The notes below the pieces were generated by a model. That model was not told where the DNA came from, searched no databases, and saw nothing but the letters and a program-made list of their open reading frames with translations. This document shows, in pieces, positions 62,502-64,000 of a stretch of 64,000 bases of DNA. How positions within the stretch are numbered: the first letter of the stretch is position 1; the number at the start of each line of letters is the position of its first letter. The stretch is from a bacterium 1XD21-70 (GTDB taxonomy: Bacteria; Bacillota; Clostridia; Lachnospirales; Lachnospiraceae), in assembly GCA_003669055.1 (NCBI GenBank), contig RAYB01000012.1, forward strand, positions 1 through 64,000. The letters are read 5' to 3'. Position numbers and translations under genes: made by a program.

Positions 62502-63260
62502 TCAGGACATCCCTCCGTCCGTATTACATCTGTCCCCTGCCCCATATTCTTTAAGGGCTCCCACATACCTTTCCGTAATGATTTCCGGCCTGGTGATGGA
62601 CGTGCCAACCACCACTGCATGGGCACCTGCCTTTAAGGCCATCACAGCCTCCTCTTCCCGGGCAATTTTCCCCTCCGCAATCACCGGGATATCGGTGATT
62701 GCGCAGATCCTGCGGATCAGTTCCAGGTTGACCGTTTTTACGCACTCGCTTTCTTTGGTATATCCGGACAATGTGGTGGAAATCAGGTCAAATCCCATCG
62801 GAATGACTGCTTCGGCCTCCTCGATGGTGGAAATCTCCCCCATCACCATAACATCCGGATAATCTTCCCGGATCCTGGCCAGGATCTGCCCCACCGTTTC
62901 CCCACCGGGGCGCTGCCGGGGCGTGGCATCTATGGCAACAATTTCAATCCCCGTTTCCAAAATCTCCCTGGCGCTCTCATAGGTTGGTGTTATGTAAACT
63001 TCATAATCATCCCGGAATTGTTTATTAATGCCGATGATCGGAAGAGAGACCCTCTCCTTGATCTTTGTAATATTATCCACACCTGTAGCCCGGATTCCTG
63101 CTGCTCCGCCCTGGCAGGCAGCTGCCGCGAAGGCAGCCATGATCTCTGCCCCATACATAGGCCAGCCTACCCTTGCCTGGCAGGATACGATCAGCTTTCC
63201 TTTCAGCTGCCGCAGCACCTCTTCCTTCCTCCGGCTGTTGTTTGTTGCTGCCTGGTTCAT
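62502..63260 (-). CDS. nanE: N-acetylmannosamine-6-phosphate 2-epimerase
   Basis: NanE converts ManNAc-6-P to GlcNAc-6-P, a step in use of sialic acid or ManNAc. The 252-aa TIM barrel has 'KLIVSCQARVGWPMYGAEIM', 'GGAAGIRATGVDNI', 'VAIDATPRQRPGGE', 'DLISTTLSGYTKES' and 'PVIAEGKIAREEEAVMALKA'. I start at MNQAATNNSR (63260), one base into the stop of the PTS IID gene (TGATG), so the genes are coupled. The ORF is open further upstream, but that part belongs to the PTS gene in another frame. Confidence 0.94.
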   Translation of the reverse strand: MNQAATNNSRRKEEVLRQLKGKLIVSCQARVGWPMYGAEIMAAFAAAACQGGAAGIRATGVDNITKIKERVSLPIIGINKQFRDDYEVYITPTYESAREILETGIEIVAIDATPRQRPGGETVGQILARIREDYPDVMVMGEISTIEEAEAVIPMGFDLISTTLSGYTKESECVKTVNLELIRRICAITDIPVIAEGKIAREEEAVMALKAGAHAVVVGTSITRPEIITERYVGALKEYGAGDRCNTDGGMS

Positions 63261-64000
63261 CAAAAGAGCCCCACCGCCTTTCCTGCGATACCCAACACAA
63301 AGCTTACGATCATGCAAGTATACATTCCTTTTTTCTGTTTCACAAGAATCCAGTAATAGGACAGCACCAATAGCAAGGGCAGGATGCTTGGCATCAGGGA
63401 ATTGATGATATCCTGAAGAATGATCTCCTTTTCCCCAATCATCCATACACAGGCGACATCCAGCTTCACGAAGCCCACAATCATGGCTCCCACTGCCATC
63501 ATGCCCACAATCGTGGCGCCTTCCACAAAGCGTTCGATCAGGTCACTGCTCTTCATCTTCACCACCAGGTTTGTCCCCAGCCCATAGCCATGCTTGATGA
63601 ACAGCCACCGGGAACAGACATTGAGCGCCACATTGGGGATCAGGAACAAGAACGGCCCTGCCGGGTTCCCCTCCAGCGCAAGCGCCGCGCCGAGTGCGGC
63701 AAAAACAGTCATAAACGTAGCTTTGAACACCGAATCCCCGATGCTGGACAAAGGCCCCATCAGCGCAGCCTTTGTGGAAGAAATGGCTTCCGGGGAAATG
63801 GGCTTTCCTGCTGCCCTCTGCTCTTCCAATGCCAGGGATACGCCCAGCACTGCATTGCCTGTATAGGGATGGCAGTTGAAGAATTCATTGTGCCGCAGGA
63901 TCGCTTCCTGGAAATCCTCCTGTTTGGGATACAACGCCCGCAAGGCCGGAATCATGGCATAGCAAAAACCCAGGGAGCAGTACCGCTCATAATTGATCGT
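63260..64000 (-). CDS. PTS system mannose/fructose/sorbose family IID component (partial)
   Basis: The visible 246 residues run off the right edge; codons continue upstream from 63955 to 64000. It has the IID signature 'LGFCYAMIPALRALYP' and 'RHNEFFNCHPYTGNAVLGVS', 'AALMGPLSSIGDSVFKATFM', and several C-terminal helices. IID is the membrane subunit that, with IIC and IIAB, imports and phosphorylates hexoses or amino sugars. Coupled to nanE, so the sugar may be ManNAc or a related N-acetyl amino sugar. Confidence 0.93.
   Translation of the reverse strand, partial: TINYERYCSLGFCYAMIPALRALYPKQEDFQEAILRHNEFFNCHPYTGNAVLGVSLALEEQRAAGKPISPEAISSTKAALMGPLSSIGDSVFKATFMTVFAALGAALALEGNPAGPFLFLIPNVALNVCSRWLFIKHGYGLGTNLVVKMKSSDLIERFVEGATIVGMMAVGAMIVGFVKLDVACVWMIGEKEIILQDIINSLMPSILPLLLVLSYYWILVKQKKGMYTCMIVSFVLGIAGKAVGLF

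Noticed and set aside
1-64000. tRNA, rRNA, CRISPR array, complete insertion sequence or phage genes
   Set aside because: I saw no cloverleaf, rRNA stretch, regularly spaced direct repeats, complete transposase or phage structural genes.

Overview
The window looks like a chromosomal segment of a spore-forming, anaerobic Clostridia bacterium, most likely a Lachnospiraceae-type gut organism. Evidence: spoVT, spoVG and a SpoVAF/GerA-type gene; AGGAGG-type ribosome binding sites; TTGACA/TATAAT promoters; a clostridial glgC-glgD pair; DUF4250; a Fe-S aldo/keto reductase; and an FMN-riboswitch-controlled ECF riboflavin transporter. GC content is moderate by eye. I cannot name a species. I see no tRNA, rRNA, CRISPR array or complete insertion sequence.

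Layout. 1-2.5 kb: a cut-off ORF, a truncated methyltransferase-like remnant, two unknown small proteins, a Nudix hydrolase and aat. 2.6-7.5 kb: minus-strand spoVT, mfd and pth. 7.7-8.0 kb: an unusual nested inverted repeat. 8-16.9 kb: an FAD oxidoreductase, spoVG, glgD/glgC, asnS and an SbcD-like nuclease with a membrane-spanning SbcC/YhaN-like ATPase. 16.9-22.6 kb: a coiled-coil lipoprotein, an unknown beta-rich protein, comF, recD2 and mreB. 22.7-26.2 kb: a possible structured small RNA, an orphan FeoA protein, a 41-aa membrane peptide, an HD hydrolase, cardiolipin synthase, DUF4250 and a second, MITE-like repeat. 26.3-31.4 kb: asparaginase, SpoVAF-like protein, a secreted GH5 glucanase behind a structured leader with a terminator, and the Fe-S aldo/keto reductase. 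31.5-41.3 kb: a long run of minus-strand housekeeping genes ending upstream at the FMN riboswitch. 41.4-46.1 kb: a soluble hybrid histidine kinase and a MocR-type regulator.

46.2-59.7 kb is the most coherent accessory system. It is a glucuronide or glycosaminoglycan-type polysaccharide utilization locus. It holds a heparinase II/III-family lyase, a GH88 unsaturated uronyl hydrolase, a complete set of ABC importer membrane and binding parts (lipoprotein plus two permeases), a divergently transcribed YesM/YesN-like two-component system, a Cof-type HAD phosphatase and a GH2 beta-glucuronidase. None of the three degrading enzymes has a signal peptide, so oligosaccharides would be imported intact and degraded in the cytoplasm. 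No sulfatase is present, which points to an unsulfated or already desulfated substrate.

59.8-64 kb: aspartate ammonia-lyase, with a divergent LysR regulator and an 18-bp palindrome between them, then nanE translationally coupled to a mannose-family PTS IID gene that runs off the right edge. NanE and this PTS suggest N-acetylated amino-sugar use, which would suit the sugars released from glycosaminoglycans, but that link is an inference.
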